From Angiostrongylus vasorum (Eukaryota > Nematoda > Chromadorea > Rhabditida > Metastrongylidae), in contig JADANN010000433.1 of NCBI GenBank assembly GCA_018806985.1, forward strand, positions 2,413,936 to 2,477,935: a stretch of DNA of 64,000 nucleotides, in the 5' to 3' direction. A program made the position numbers and the translations under genes. This document shows positions 43,901 through 52,564 of the stretch, in pieces. The notes beneath the pieces were generated by a model. That model ran no database searches, was not told the DNA's origin, and saw only the letters and a program-made list of their open reading frames with translations. Positions within the stretch are counted from its first letter, which is position 1. Each line of letters starts with the position of its first letter.

Positions 43901-46900
43901 GCGTTGGTGTAAAGCGCGGAAACGTCGAAGGACTCCATCACGTACGCGTTATTAGGAGACGCGTGACGTAGACGTTCTAGGAACATTTGGGTGTTCGTGA
44001 GGTGGGCTGGAATGTGGTTTAGCAACTGGGTAAGTATTAGGTCTAAAGACCAGGTTCTTCTATTAGTTCGCCCGTCTACACAGCTGATAATGGGTCTAAC
44101 CTTGAATGATGATAGATTGGTTGACGCAAGATCATCATGTGATGCCAACTTATGTGTTTTATTAAGTAGGTATAAGACGGTACATGTTCGTTTTTTATTC
44201 TTAAAGTGCGAAATAACCGATGGTTTTAAACCTGCAGCCTTTGCCACACTAACCCATTGATCGTTTAGTTTTCGGTATTGAGTTTTGTATTTCTTTTCAG
44301 AGGATGGGCGACAGAGATTAGCATCACTAAGATGTTCCTCTGTTATCTCAACATCCAGCTAGCGAGGAAGAACTACGAACTCTTCCCTTTAACACTAACA
44401 GGCAATTTTATTGTTTTCGAGTTTATTAATCCTCTAGTTTCTCGCACGCTGCATTTTTGCGCAGCTGTAAGGTTATAGATAAACCTTTTATCGCGGTAGT
44501 TTTAGATTCGAGGTAGGTAGTTTGCCCCTATGGCAGGGACGGTGACTGCATGAGTTCAGGTAAGATATACCTGATTGCTTGTAGTATTTGCGGAGATGAA
44601 TATATTGGCGAAACGGGCAGACCTTTATGCACCTGCATAAAAGAACACCTAGATGGCAAACGAAAAGCAAAACAAGGCACTCCATTAGGGACGCATAAGA
44701 TATAAAAGCACAGCGGAGACGATTTCGATATAAATTCTCGCACGGGATCCTAAAACACCAGAGGGAAAGCTTCTTGAGGCTTTTTGGATAAATGTCAAAA
44801 ACCCTACAATGAACAGCAGGGAGGAATGCCCGAGATTACACGTGATCTCGCCCCCTTACCTTCGTATCGATCTTTGATGTGGGGAGGTGCAGTCGTCAAC
44901 CATATTCGAGTCTGAGCGGCTGTTCTTCCTCGGTGGAAGACAGGTGAAAGAAGTGGTGGGTTTTTCCAGAAGCCGTAGATCTTGTAATTATCTTTCGGAT
45001 TTTCTTCTTGGTTTTTGTGCTGTTGAAGCGTTTAACCCAGTAAGTTGCGTATTAGTGTACCTTCCAGGCTCTGAAGAAGGCGATTCTGCCGAAACTTCAG
45101 CTACGATTGTATTGTATGTGTGTTATTGTATGGAAGTAAACGTATGCTGTTTAACAACCTCGTGATTGCTGTAAAAAAGTGAACGACAGATTAATAATCC
45201 AATGCCGAGTTTGATAGAAAGGCGATTTTAGAAAGCAAATTCTGTCTAACTGTGTCTGCAAATTAACTATCAGCTCATGGTTGAGAGAAGCGAGCCTAAT
45301 CCTACGATCACCAGGACAGCATTAAGCTGCAGCTTTCGGCGTTGATTAAACCTTGAGAGATGAGCCACCCGTTCGACTTCGTTAAGCATCGTTAGAGGTA
45401 ATCGAATGCATGTCTGGCCTATATAATGAGTCGTGGTGGCCTACTGATGTATCGAGCCAGTGGTGCTATCCTCCCAGACAGGTGTTGTAGCAATTTGCCA
45501 ACTCGTAGAGATGGGTGGATTGATGAATTTGGGGTGCGGGATCGTCGCATGTATATTGAAGGGTACAGCTAATCAGTACGCAACATGAGCTCTTAGCAAC
45601 AGAACATATTCAAGAATAATAATGATTCATATTGTTAGGCAGCTTTTTCGACAATTTGAAAATTTATAACATTCGCATAGGCGTTTGTACAGGTCAACTA
45701 TAGAACCAATATAATCAACACGTCATGAAAAAAAACATTGAACTCACCTGGATAAGCTTTCATAAATTTTTCCAGGTACTCCATTATCTCCAAGTGACGC
45801 TCACTACACGAGTCATCGAGACTTTTTTTTAAAAAATTTTGGACGACCTTCTACGAATGTCGAATCCTCTGTAAGATTTTTTTTGATGCTTTTCCAATTG
45901 ACGCTTTGACTTTTCCCACAATTTCTGGCTGACGCAATAATAAACAGACATATACAGACATGAAGATATTTTTCTCCCTGGCAACAGACCGTTCTAGATT
46001 TCTATAAAGTCTGTATTCCTACAGTTTCATTCTGTAGGATGTATTGCTTCGTGCTTCACAGTATTCTCATTGAACTGTTTTCAGACTTGCCTTCAGAATT
46101 AGGAAAAAGATGTCTATAAGCAAACACTCAAACTCTTTCACAACCGAAATTTAAGTCGCTTCGAAGGACTTCAATTTAACGATTATTTGTACTTTATGAA
46201 CTAAAAACCGGTCAAATACGAAGAGCAAAAAAATGACTAAGCAGCTTCAAGCCTTGCCTAGAAACACATTGGCAATATATGAATAGTGAGCAGTATGCCA
46301 CTGAGGATGATGCATTTATTCCTATTCTTCTCTCATAACACTTGAATCGAGCTCCTTCGTTTCAACCAGTGGCAAATGCAATATGTTTAGCTTTTGTTTA
46401 CTAAGTACTGCTTTTATTACAACAGGGTAATATGTGGAACACAACCACAAAAACGCTGAGATGTGAGCAAAACTCGAAACCCCCAGGTGAACTTCGAATA
46501 CGCGTTTACCCTTTTCGGAAACCCAGGTGTTACCCTCCTCATTGTATGCGAGCATCATTGTGGCTGTATTTAACAAGTGTAATAATTCTTTCCCAGCTTT
46601 GTACTTGAACTAAAGCACTGATTAAGATTTCAATCATCTAATTGACTGCTTCCGATAACTGTAGTTAATGTAGACATTAGGAATGGAAATGCTCACCGCC
46701 ATATATGATTAGCCTCGCTCCTGTTAAAGCCGACGCAATTCGGGTAGTACGCGAAACCTGCGCTATCGTCTTGAGCGACCATTGACTGCAAGAAAATCCA
46801 GTTCTTGTTTTAGTAAATGAAAAATGGAGGGTAGTAAGAGCCCAATACATGTTGGTGACAACATGAAGAGACCAAAAAAAGAACGCTTTACATCTTTTTG

Positions 46901-49357
46901 TCTTGTAAGTTCACGAAAGCTATTTGTTTTTTCAAAATGCTGCATGTAAAGAAGCAAAGCTAAGAAACTTCAATAGCATTACAGAAGAAAATAGTTCTAA
47001 TAATTAGCAAGCACATAGTAAATAGCAAGATAAAAATCTTTTCGATCCTCACTTTGTATCCCATTTTCTCGTATTCCCATAAATCGTACGCGTATTTATC
47101 GAGATACTCTCCACATATTTCTGTTCCATTCCAGTCCGGTATCAGCGGAGGCAAGCCGACCACGCCACGACTTCCGCCTTCGATGGATTTCCCAGAAAAA
47201 ACACAAATTTTTTTCAAGATGTCTGTAAAAAGTTTGATTCCCAATTTTAGTCGTAGCTTGTCCTTTACAGTAGTACTTTTATAGGAAGATCGCGTACTGA
47301 TCGCCGTCGCAATTCTGTCAACATCTTCAAATCGTATTACGTCAAGTTTGGTCGTTCTCCGTGTAAATTATTGTCAAAATGACTTAATTGTCCTTCAAAC
47401 ATCCTGTGGAGACCAACCGAAGGCAAGTACAAATCCGTTTGGTCGACTGTTATCGCCAACTTTGTTGAAGAATTCCATTTGAACTCCACCAATACTTTTC
47501 AGGTACTCAAGCGTTTTCGGAAGCGACCTAAAGTGTTATGAAACATATTAAGTAGTTCGTGAGCATTGGAACTTTCTGTTAAAATGTCGAGCTTATAAAA
47601 AAAGATTCTGGCTGGGTGAGAAAACCGGACAAATAATATGCCCACTTGGAATTCTTAACTTGCCCACCTCTTAGCCATAAACGAGGAAGTCGAGTCGATA
47701 ATGAAAATGTAAACATCTGGCTTCGAAATTTTCTGAGCATCTCTGAAAGCGAATGGCGACGTTGGTTCGGCTTCGTTTACCATTTTTTCATAGAGAGAAC
47801 CAAAGTGAAGAACGATAAACACATGACGACAGCTTCTTTACGTATAGATTCATTCACCAAATGTGCTCACTTTTGTTCGTATATCTGCGTGTGCAGAAAT
47901 GCTTCAATTGTGTCATTTTTTGATGCAGTTCGTCTCGACAACATCACATTCGAATATTTTCGTAGACGGGAGGCTGATCCACTTTTTCTGCGACGTACTG
48001 ACGATCTCTGATGGAACGAATGCACCTGAATGAAATGACTTATTTCGTCCTCATAAGTAAAGTAATCTGCTATTACTAGTTAGGATAACATCATAAGCTG
48101 ATCACTTCAGAAAATATGTGTCATATCCAAAAGTAGGAACTGTGACGTGCGCTCTGCTTAGCTTTATTAACACTAAGTTTGCATTGCACCTGCTGTAAAA
48201 GCAAAATTTAACCAAGATTTCAGTTCAAAATGACAAATGTGTGCTAGCTGATAATCATACCGACTTCTGCAAGATGGTCCATTCGAAAAAAACAAGTTGT
48301 TATAATCGGACAACCATAGCAATAAAAAATCATCCTGCATAAGAAAGCATCGCCGGATGAGGTTGCCTCATTTGACCAGTGTTCCAACGAAGAAGACTCG
48401 ATACAATGATGATGACACCACATCGAGAGTGCGAAGAAGTGTTGGCGTCGACTCCGATCATCGGCTTTGGAGGAGAGAAGATGTCAAAACGTTAGCCAAA
48501 AAAAGCTTATTTTTCAAACTAGTGCAATCTCAACAATTTAAAAACATAAGCATATACTTTTGGCTGCAAAAATGGTTTTCCAAAAAATTTGGTGCGACCG
48601 TCCCAGGATTTTGCTCCAGAGGTCTTTAGTATTCCAGATAAAAAACATCGAACTTCACCGTGGTTAGGCAGCAATTAATGGGACGGTTGCGCTCAATCTA
48701 AGAATATTTACTGACTATTTCTTGCAAGAACATATCGAAAAAGATCTACTGTTCTCTCTTTCTTCGAAGAACGTCTTCCATAGTTTTTGGAAGAGGTTCC
48801 ATCTCAGTCTTAGACCTGAAACGCGCGTTCGATTTAAAATGAAAGAAAAACATTTGGAAACTTTTTTCAGAAGTAGTGTTGTTTTATTTCTGTGAGATTA
48901 CCTGGCTCTGCATTTATAATCTTTCGCATTGTCCTTCAAATGCACCTGTGCATCAACCAGGTCAGTCAGTGGATCATAGACAACACAGTTCTAAACCAGC
49001 GCGATAATCGATGATTATAACAAATGTTCCCGCAAATTGTAGCTACCGCTGATTAAAACAAGGATTTTAAGTTTCCTTTGTTTTATGCTTTAATTTTTTT
49101 ATCTTTTGTGTAGATGGAAATCCTATGCATATTATTAGTCACAATAGTTTCTCTACACGAAATCATGAACACTTCGAATATATTGTTTCTCACCGCTTTT
49201 GGATTGTATCCAGGATGATGGAATCTGGAAAGCTCTGGATCCAAGTGATTGTAGAGAATGAGGGGGCAAGTGTCGAATAACGGGTTACCGTTATTTACCG
49301 ATGAGCTAGTATTCGTAAAATCGTTCTTGTAGTCGAGGAGAATACTTATTACATTTC
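40882..49357 (-). CDS. DUF229 protein (alkaline-phosphatase/sulfatase-like fold), 14 exons seen, both ends missing
   Basis: Fourteen exons chain from 49357 down to 40882 with GT..AG borders and matching phases, giving about 553 residues. DUF229 proteins are nematode and arthropod members of the alkaline-phosphatase-like superfamily with unproven substrates. Family landmarks occur in order: IIDSTSS (metal/nucleophile region), NKVGDNSRPN, DLWEYEKMGYK, FAYYPNCVGF, LAHNTL..LYHADEHF, MADHG (metal-binding), IRETRLGMYENLNPF, THFDVHATIVDIL, and a cysteine-rich end (RNC...YCIC). The N-terminal exon(s) with start and any signal or anchor, and the last exon, were not found. Oddities are a 1-nt insertion in an A5 run of exon 11 and a weak donor in exon 3. 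The intron of 45747-42258 is filled by a PLE twin and a SINE. It may be a recent pseudogene, or the frameshift a sequence error. Family assignment rests on recalled motif order. Confidence 0.8.
41168..41276 (-). CDS. DUF229 gene exon 13
   Basis: Acceptor GTCTTCAG and donor GTAAGA. ALITKLGKFLAEQLNQLLSD, then a cysteine. Phase 1 in, 0 out. Confidence 0.75.
41391..41425. repeat. perfect 17-bp inverted repeat with 1-nt centre
   Basis: TGTAGTTCCGATGCTTT at 41391-41407 is mirrored exactly at 41409-41425. It lies in the 256-nt intron between DUF229 exons 12 and 13 and would form a hairpin in the pre-mRNA. Confidence 0.9.
41533..41693 (-). CDS. DUF229 gene exon 12
   Basis: Acceptor TTTTTCCAG and donor GTAAGT. 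MPLSKGSSLFREW, then RNCRTLPILSAYCICQYND; three cysteines typical of the C-terminal part. Confidence 0.8.
41854..42019 (-). CDS. DUF229 gene exon 11 with 1-nt frameshift
   Basis: Acceptor ATTTTCAG and donor GTAGAT. IRETRLGMYENLNPFLMVLI then, after an A5 run near 41912, the frame shifts by one. ADKLMTHFDVHATIVDILK continues in the next frame. Length is 166 nt where 165 would keep frame. Confidence 0.8.
42091..42257 (-). CDS. DUF229 gene exon 10 (DHG motif)
   Basis: Acceptor GTTGAG (weak) and donor GTGGGT. KIARLWPTTLAHNTLRDLYH, then FFFFMADHGPHIDR; the aspartate and histidine of ADHG are expected metal ligands. Confidence 0.8.
42433..44485 (-). mobile_element. PLE copy with RT, linker and GIY-YIG (left twin arm)
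   Basis: RT frame 44247-43552 is open for 231 codons: STNLSSFKVRPIISCVDG, NAYVMESFDVSALYTN, KYFAQIRGLAMAQRLAPSLA, then LLYCRYIDCCFVIF at the active-site region. After a stop, the linker (43530-43171) has LARQIAISNGYEIVTPQDKF. The nuclease (43174-42881) has CVICPYGKDGDYMSS, YLISSGACGDEYIGETGRPL and IKEHLDAK. The best-preserved PLE coding region in the window, but not intact; one GIY-YIG cysteine reads serine. Confidence 0.9.
42515..42550 (-). ncRNA. hammerhead ribozyme, class 1 (left twin arm)
   Basis: GGCT, CCGAAGA (second core base U changed to C), GGCG.ATTC.TGCC stem II, GAAACGTC, AGCT. ACGT intact. Confidence 0.65.
44517..45231 (+). mobile_element. PLE 3' end (right twin arm)
   Basis: Begins inside the nuclease (CPYGRDGDCMSS-like, then DEYIGETGRPL across frames). 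It continues through VKNPTMNSREEC-like coding end, the 3' untranslated region with the hammerhead at 45067, and the tail box aatgccgagtttgatagaaa. Confidence 0.85.
45067..45102 (+). ncRNA. hammerhead ribozyme, class 1 (right twin arm)
   Basis: GGCT, CTGAAGA, GGCG.ATTC.TGCC stem II, GAAACTTC, AGCT. The ACTT replaces the palindrome ACGT, which would weaken self-pairing. Confidence 0.6.
45335..45595 (-). repeat. SINE family A copy in the DUF229 intron
   Basis: Tail cggcgttgattaaaccttga at the low end; head complement degenerate (tcagtacgcaacatgagc). Confidence 0.7.
45748..45821 (-). CDS. DUF229 gene exon 9
   Basis: LDDSCSERHLEIMEYLEKFM. Donor G|GTGAGT is strong. The acceptor follows an A-run rather than pyrimidines, but phase fits both sides. 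Confidence 0.7.
46400..46580 (-). repeat. SINE family B copy in the DUF229 gene
   Basis: In the intron between exons 8 and 9. Contains aacgctgagatgtgagcaaa and aacttcgaatacgcgtttac. Confidence 0.6.
46697..46785 (-). CDS. DUF229 gene exon 8
   Basis: Acceptor TTCTTGCAG and donor GTGAGC. AQDDSAGFAYYPNCVGFNRS and a terminal HIWR fit the family's acidic and cysteine positions. Confidence 0.8.
47053..47222 (-). CDS. DUF229 gene exon 7
   Basis: Acceptor TTTTACAG and donor GTGAGG. Includes GLPPLIPDWNGTEICGEYLD and ends EYEKMGYK. The first nine codons look less conserved, so the acceptor could differ. Confidence 0.75.
47418..47527 (-). CDS. DUF229 gene exon 6
   Basis: Acceptor ACTTTAG and donor G|GTTGGT. 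LPKTLEYLKSIGGVQMEFFN runs directly into KVGDNSRPNGF, the most characteristic DUF229 block. Confidence 0.8.
47668..47742 (-). CDS. DUF229 gene exon 5 (IIDS motif)
   Basis: Acceptor GCTTTCAG and donor GTGGGC. KPDVYIFIIDSTSSFMAKR includes the first metal-ligand aspartate and following serine typical of the fold. Confidence 0.8.
47871..48025 (-). CDS. DUF229 gene exon 4
   Basis: Acceptor CATTCAG and donor GTGAGC. Ends ASKNDTIEAFLHTQIYEQ plus 2 nt. The basic N-terminal half is less certain. Confidence 0.7.
48463..48497 (+). ncRNA. hammerhead-like core (class 2) in the DUF229 gene
   Basis: GGCT, TTGGAGG (mutated), GAGAAGATGTC, AAAACGTT, AGCC. Located in the intron between exons 3 and 4, antisense to the gene. 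Confidence 0.4.
48773..48815 (-). CDS. DUF229 gene exon 3 (3' border uncertain)
   Basis: Acceptor GCGTTTCAG gives SKTEMEPLPKTMED. The donor GTTCTT is poor, but it restores phase 0 for exon 4. Reading on meets a stop 8 codons later. Confidence 0.5.
48902..48990 (-). CDS. DUF229 gene exon 2
   Basis: Acceptor GGTTTAG and donor GTAATC. Includes NCVVYDPLTDLVDAQVHLKD. Phase 0 in, 2 out. Confidence 0.75.
49194..49357 (-). CDS. DUF229 gene exon 1 (first seen)
   Basis: Acceptor TTATTTTAG and donor GTGAGA. Includes FDTCPLILYNHLDPELSRFH. Starts with 2 nt of a split codon, so at least one exon lies upstream. Confidence 0.7.
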
Positions 49358-49389
49358 CTAAAATAAATTGTTTCCTTAAATAATTCACT

Positions 49390-49491
49390 TTATTTTGCGT
49401 TTCTGAAATTGTTGCTGATTAGTTCAACCGCTTCTAGGAAAGGCATCTTTTTAATTTCTCTACAGTATGCTTTGCTTTCTTCATTGAAAAG
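49390..49491 (-). CDS. possible terminal coding exon next to the DUF229 gene
   Basis: The minus-strand frame LFNEESKAYCREIKKMPFLE, then AVELISNNFRNAK, ends in TAA at 49390-49392, which overlaps an AATAAA. It is cut at its 5' side by the SINE at 49495-49765. It lies only 33 nt upstream of DUF229 exon 1 but cannot be joined to it because of the stop. It may be the end of an upstream gene or a broken 5' part of the DUF229 gene. Confidence 0.3.
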   Translation of the reverse strand, partial: LFNEESKAYCREIKKMPFLEAVELISNNFRNAK

Positions 49492-49494
49492 TCT

Positions 49495-49765
49495 CTCGGC
49501 GATGATCTATTCCTGACGGATGCACCATGCATTCGACTTCATTAAGCTTCGTTGGAGGGTAGTGAAAATTCATATCTGGCCTTTAACAATGACTCGTGGT
49601 GCCACACCGATGCATCGTGCCAGTGCTGCTATCCTCTCAGACAAGTCTGATATCAATTTGCTCACCTCGAAGGGATGGAAGGCTTGCTGGGCCAGGGTCG
49701 CTGGAATCGACCCATGTGTGTTGCATATTGGAGGACGCCTCCGACCACTGCGCCATACGCGCCTA
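49495..49765 (-). repeat. SINE family A copy
   Basis: Full-length; head complement gaccactgcgccatacgcgc at the high end and tail ctctcggcgatgatctattc at the low end. Confidence 0.85.
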
Positions 49766-49821
49766 ATAGTGCAATGATAATAGTAGATCTTTTATGATTG
49801 GGAAGTAATATCCACATAAGG

Positions 49822-50098
49822 GCGCGTGTGAAGCAGTGGTTCAACATACTCTGTGACGCACAAGTGGTCGTTGATCTTGCCCTCTTGCGCTCACTAAGGC
49901 TTCCATCCCTCCAGAATTGGCAAATTGGTGTCCAAATTAATCTGGAAGGATAGAAACACTGACTTGATAGATCGATGAGCCGCGGCACGTTATTATATCT
50001 GCGAGGTGAGCATTTGATCACTACTAACTTTTGCTTAGTGATGTTGAATGCATGGCGCCTCTCTCAATGGTTGCTCAACGCAGAAAGCTCTCCCTTTA
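49822..50098 (+). repeat. SINE family A copy, head-to-head with the previous one
   Basis: GCGCGTGTGAAGCAGTGGTTC head, ctggaaggatagaaacactg middle and ctctcaatggttgctcaacg tail. Its head faces the 49495-49765 copy across 57 bp. Confidence 0.8.
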
Positions 50099-50099
50099 T

Positions 50100-51280
50100 C
50101 CTTTATCACCTACATAATCTCTTATCCCACTTGTGATCATAGGGACTCGACGGGCGCAACTGAACCCTTCATTCATCCCTCTCGCGTGCAAGGGATGCCT
50201 TTTGAATTAGGTCTATGGGGAGAAACGATGAGCACAGCGGTTTATTATGAAGAATTTTAGCATCTAATAATTAATCGCTCCTTTGCGCTTCCGATATCTT
50301 GCAAAGAGTTTTTAAAGGCTTCTATCCACCAAGTCTTGTTAGGTTACATTGTGTTCCACCTGTGTTCCTGGCCTACCACTTGGTAATTTCCTCTTTCGCG
50401 TACACGACAGTGTATCTGATCTCCGAACATTGTTGAAATTCGCGATTTCTTGGGGATACTGTAAGCATCTCTGTCTACGGTGTACTAACTTAACGTTAAG
50501 CTTTCCCACCTTTGACCTTCCAATTGCAGACATGCTGAGCACCGGCGGAGATGTTCGTCCCATCACACTGTTTTTCTTTACAAGCGGTTCCAACGTGTGC
50601 CAGTGTTCATCTTTCCTAGCTATTTTTTGAAGTTACATTTTCCATCGACACTTACCTAGAGCCATGTGATTTTTTGATTAATTTCGTCGTCATTGGATAT
50701 TATCCATTACATCTCCTTTTCGCAGCACTGATTACTCACATGGGTATTCTTTGCTCAATGTTCTGCCGATTTAAGCAAGGATGACTTGGATAGAGGAGCT
50801 GCGCACCACACTCAAGATAACGGGTGACATTTGCTGATGTCATGTAGATCTCTGTTTGCACACAAATATTCTATAGTAGCTTTTCCATTCGTTATGCATC
50901 ATACCTTCAGTAATAGCATGTAAAGGTTCAAAGAAGAGGCTTGTTTAGCTCCGAAAGAGGCTGTATTCATTCCAGCTGACACGATATGCGACCAAGTGGA
51001 TATTTTTGTTTAAAAGTTCCCAGTAAGAGTCGTTGATAACTTTTCACTTCTTTTCAGGATGAATTGCTAGTCCAACCTAGTCGTCGGGCATGCATCCTAA
51101 CCTCAGTAGATTCATCTAACATTTTTGATCTCTTTGCTTTTTGCCCGCTTCACTGTAGAGCTGTACTATGTGCGCAGGCTTATGACGTGTATTTTCAGAT
51201 TTACGTGAGAGGTTCACCAGCTTAAATGTTTTTAAAGTGGCTCGCTTAGGTGACTTTCAACTGTTAGATTTCTCAACGAC
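50100..51280. other. unassigned; weak coding hints
   Basis: Overlapping frames on both strands at 50339-50630 (84 and 93 codons) show no recognised domain. ATG at 50693 with twelve codons (MTTKLIKKSHGS) and a strong donor GTAAGT at 50655 could be a first exon of the DUF229 gene, but the phase does not join exon 1 directly. Confidence 0.25.
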
Positions 51281-51390
51281 ATTTCAGAGAATATATTTAT
51301 TTATATCATCTTATAAACTATCTTCTTTAACTGAGGCGAGGTTGCAAGTCCTCGTTGTCGTTGTCGTCGTTGTTGGTGTTGTTGGTCGAT

Positions 51391-51426
51391 GGCTGACGTT
51401 TCGGCGATTTCGCCTTCCTTAGAGCC
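51391..51426 (-). ncRNA. hammerhead ribozyme, class 1 (left twin arm)
   Basis: GGCT, CTAAGGA (G to A in the core), GGCG.AAAT.CGCC stem II, GAAACGTC, AGCC. The same CTAAGGA change is in the right arm. Confidence 0.65.
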
Positions 51427-52079
51427 TGGACGTATTTTTATATTAGAACACTTTAATTATTCGGTGGAAAAAAGCTAAAGTATTAATGACGATCAAAGTT
51501 TTAAATAGATGGTGGGTTAGGGATGTTACGGTCAAAGCTGAAAGGCTACTCACCGTGATGTTACAGTGGGACTGGCCCACGCGTTGTTCACGTGGGGTCG
51601 CGAGCACGGCACACCCTCGGGGTCAAAATATCATTTTGAAATAGGGCGCCAGGTCACGTGTGATAGTGAGGCATCGTCTTTCCAGTTCATCTTTGGATTT
51701 TTGAAATTTATCCAAAATGCTTCAACAGTTTTGTGACTGTACGCATCCTAGTGCAGGAGTCGAAAACACCAACGCTCAAAACTCTTGAAGCGTTTTGGAT
51801 AAATTTCAAAAATCCAAAGATGAACCGGAAAGACGAACGCCTCACTATTACACGTGACCTTGCGCCCTATTTCAAAATGATATTTTGACCCCGGGTGTGC
51901 CGTGCTCGCGACCCCACGTGAACAACGCGTGGGCCAGTCCCACTCGTAACATCACGGTGAGTAGCCTTTCAATTTGACCGTAACATCCTAACCCACCATC
52001 TATTTAAAACTTTGATCATCATTAATACTTTAGCTTTTTCCACCGAATAATTAAAGTGTTCTAATATAAAATACGTCCA

Positions 52080-52115
52080 GGCTCTAAGGAAGGCGAAATC
52101 GCCGAAACGTCAGCC
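52080..52115 (+). ncRNA. hammerhead ribozyme, class 1 (right twin arm)
   Basis: Identical over the core to the left arm copy, including CTAAGGA. Stem I GGCT/AGCC perfect; stem III reduced to ACGT. Confidence 0.65.
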
Positions 52116-52564
52116 ATCGACCAACAACATCAACAACGACGACAACGACAACGAGGGACTTGCAACCTCGCCTCAGCTAAAGAAGATAGTTTATAAGATG
52201 ATATAAATAAATATACCAACTATCTATGCCGAGGTTTTATAGAAAGTCGGTCTTTTGAAATATTCTAGAGGTATATGATGAAACAATATTATAATTCATT
52301 TGAATCATTGCATATTCACAAAGACCAGGCAATTAGTAAAGGAAGTAAAAGGCTATAATATGTGGGGATTCTAAGACCTGGTTTCTTAAAACCGACCTGC
52401 GACTTAAAGCTACAATTTCATCTGCACTGAGCTCTAACTGGTTAACATGGATTTTTTGATATCCAAACACAATAACTCAGCCAGCAGTAAATTGTTTTTG
52501 GGACAGAAATCAACTCATCAGATGGTACCTTGATTTCACCTTCGAAATACGCTGACGCTGGAAC

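Larger units (their letters stand above)
42433..45231. mobile_element. head-to-head PLE twin inside the DUF229 gene
   Basis: A long minus copy (44485-42433) and a short plus copy (44517-45231) meet at about 44500 by their 5' sides. The 15-bp direct repeat aaagcaaattctgtc flanks the pair exactly (42418-42432 and 45232-45246). The left copy stops about 45 nt short of the tail box and the right copy is complete. Confidence 0.9.
51293..52255. mobile_element. near-palindromic head-to-head PLE twin
   Basis: The left arm (51735-51293, minus) and right arm (51736-52255, plus) are almost identical PLE 3' ends from VTVRILAQES/FWINFKNPKMNRK through the hammerhead and a CAACAACGA-type run. Only the right arm reaches the tail box (tctatgccgaggttttatag). 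Diverged direct repeats flank it: atttcagagaatat at 51281 and attctagaggtatat at 52262. Confidence 0.85.

Noticed and set aside
43697..44260. Plus-strand frames of 71 and 89 codons
   Set aside because: They are antisense to the PLE reverse transcriptase and carry no motif of their own.
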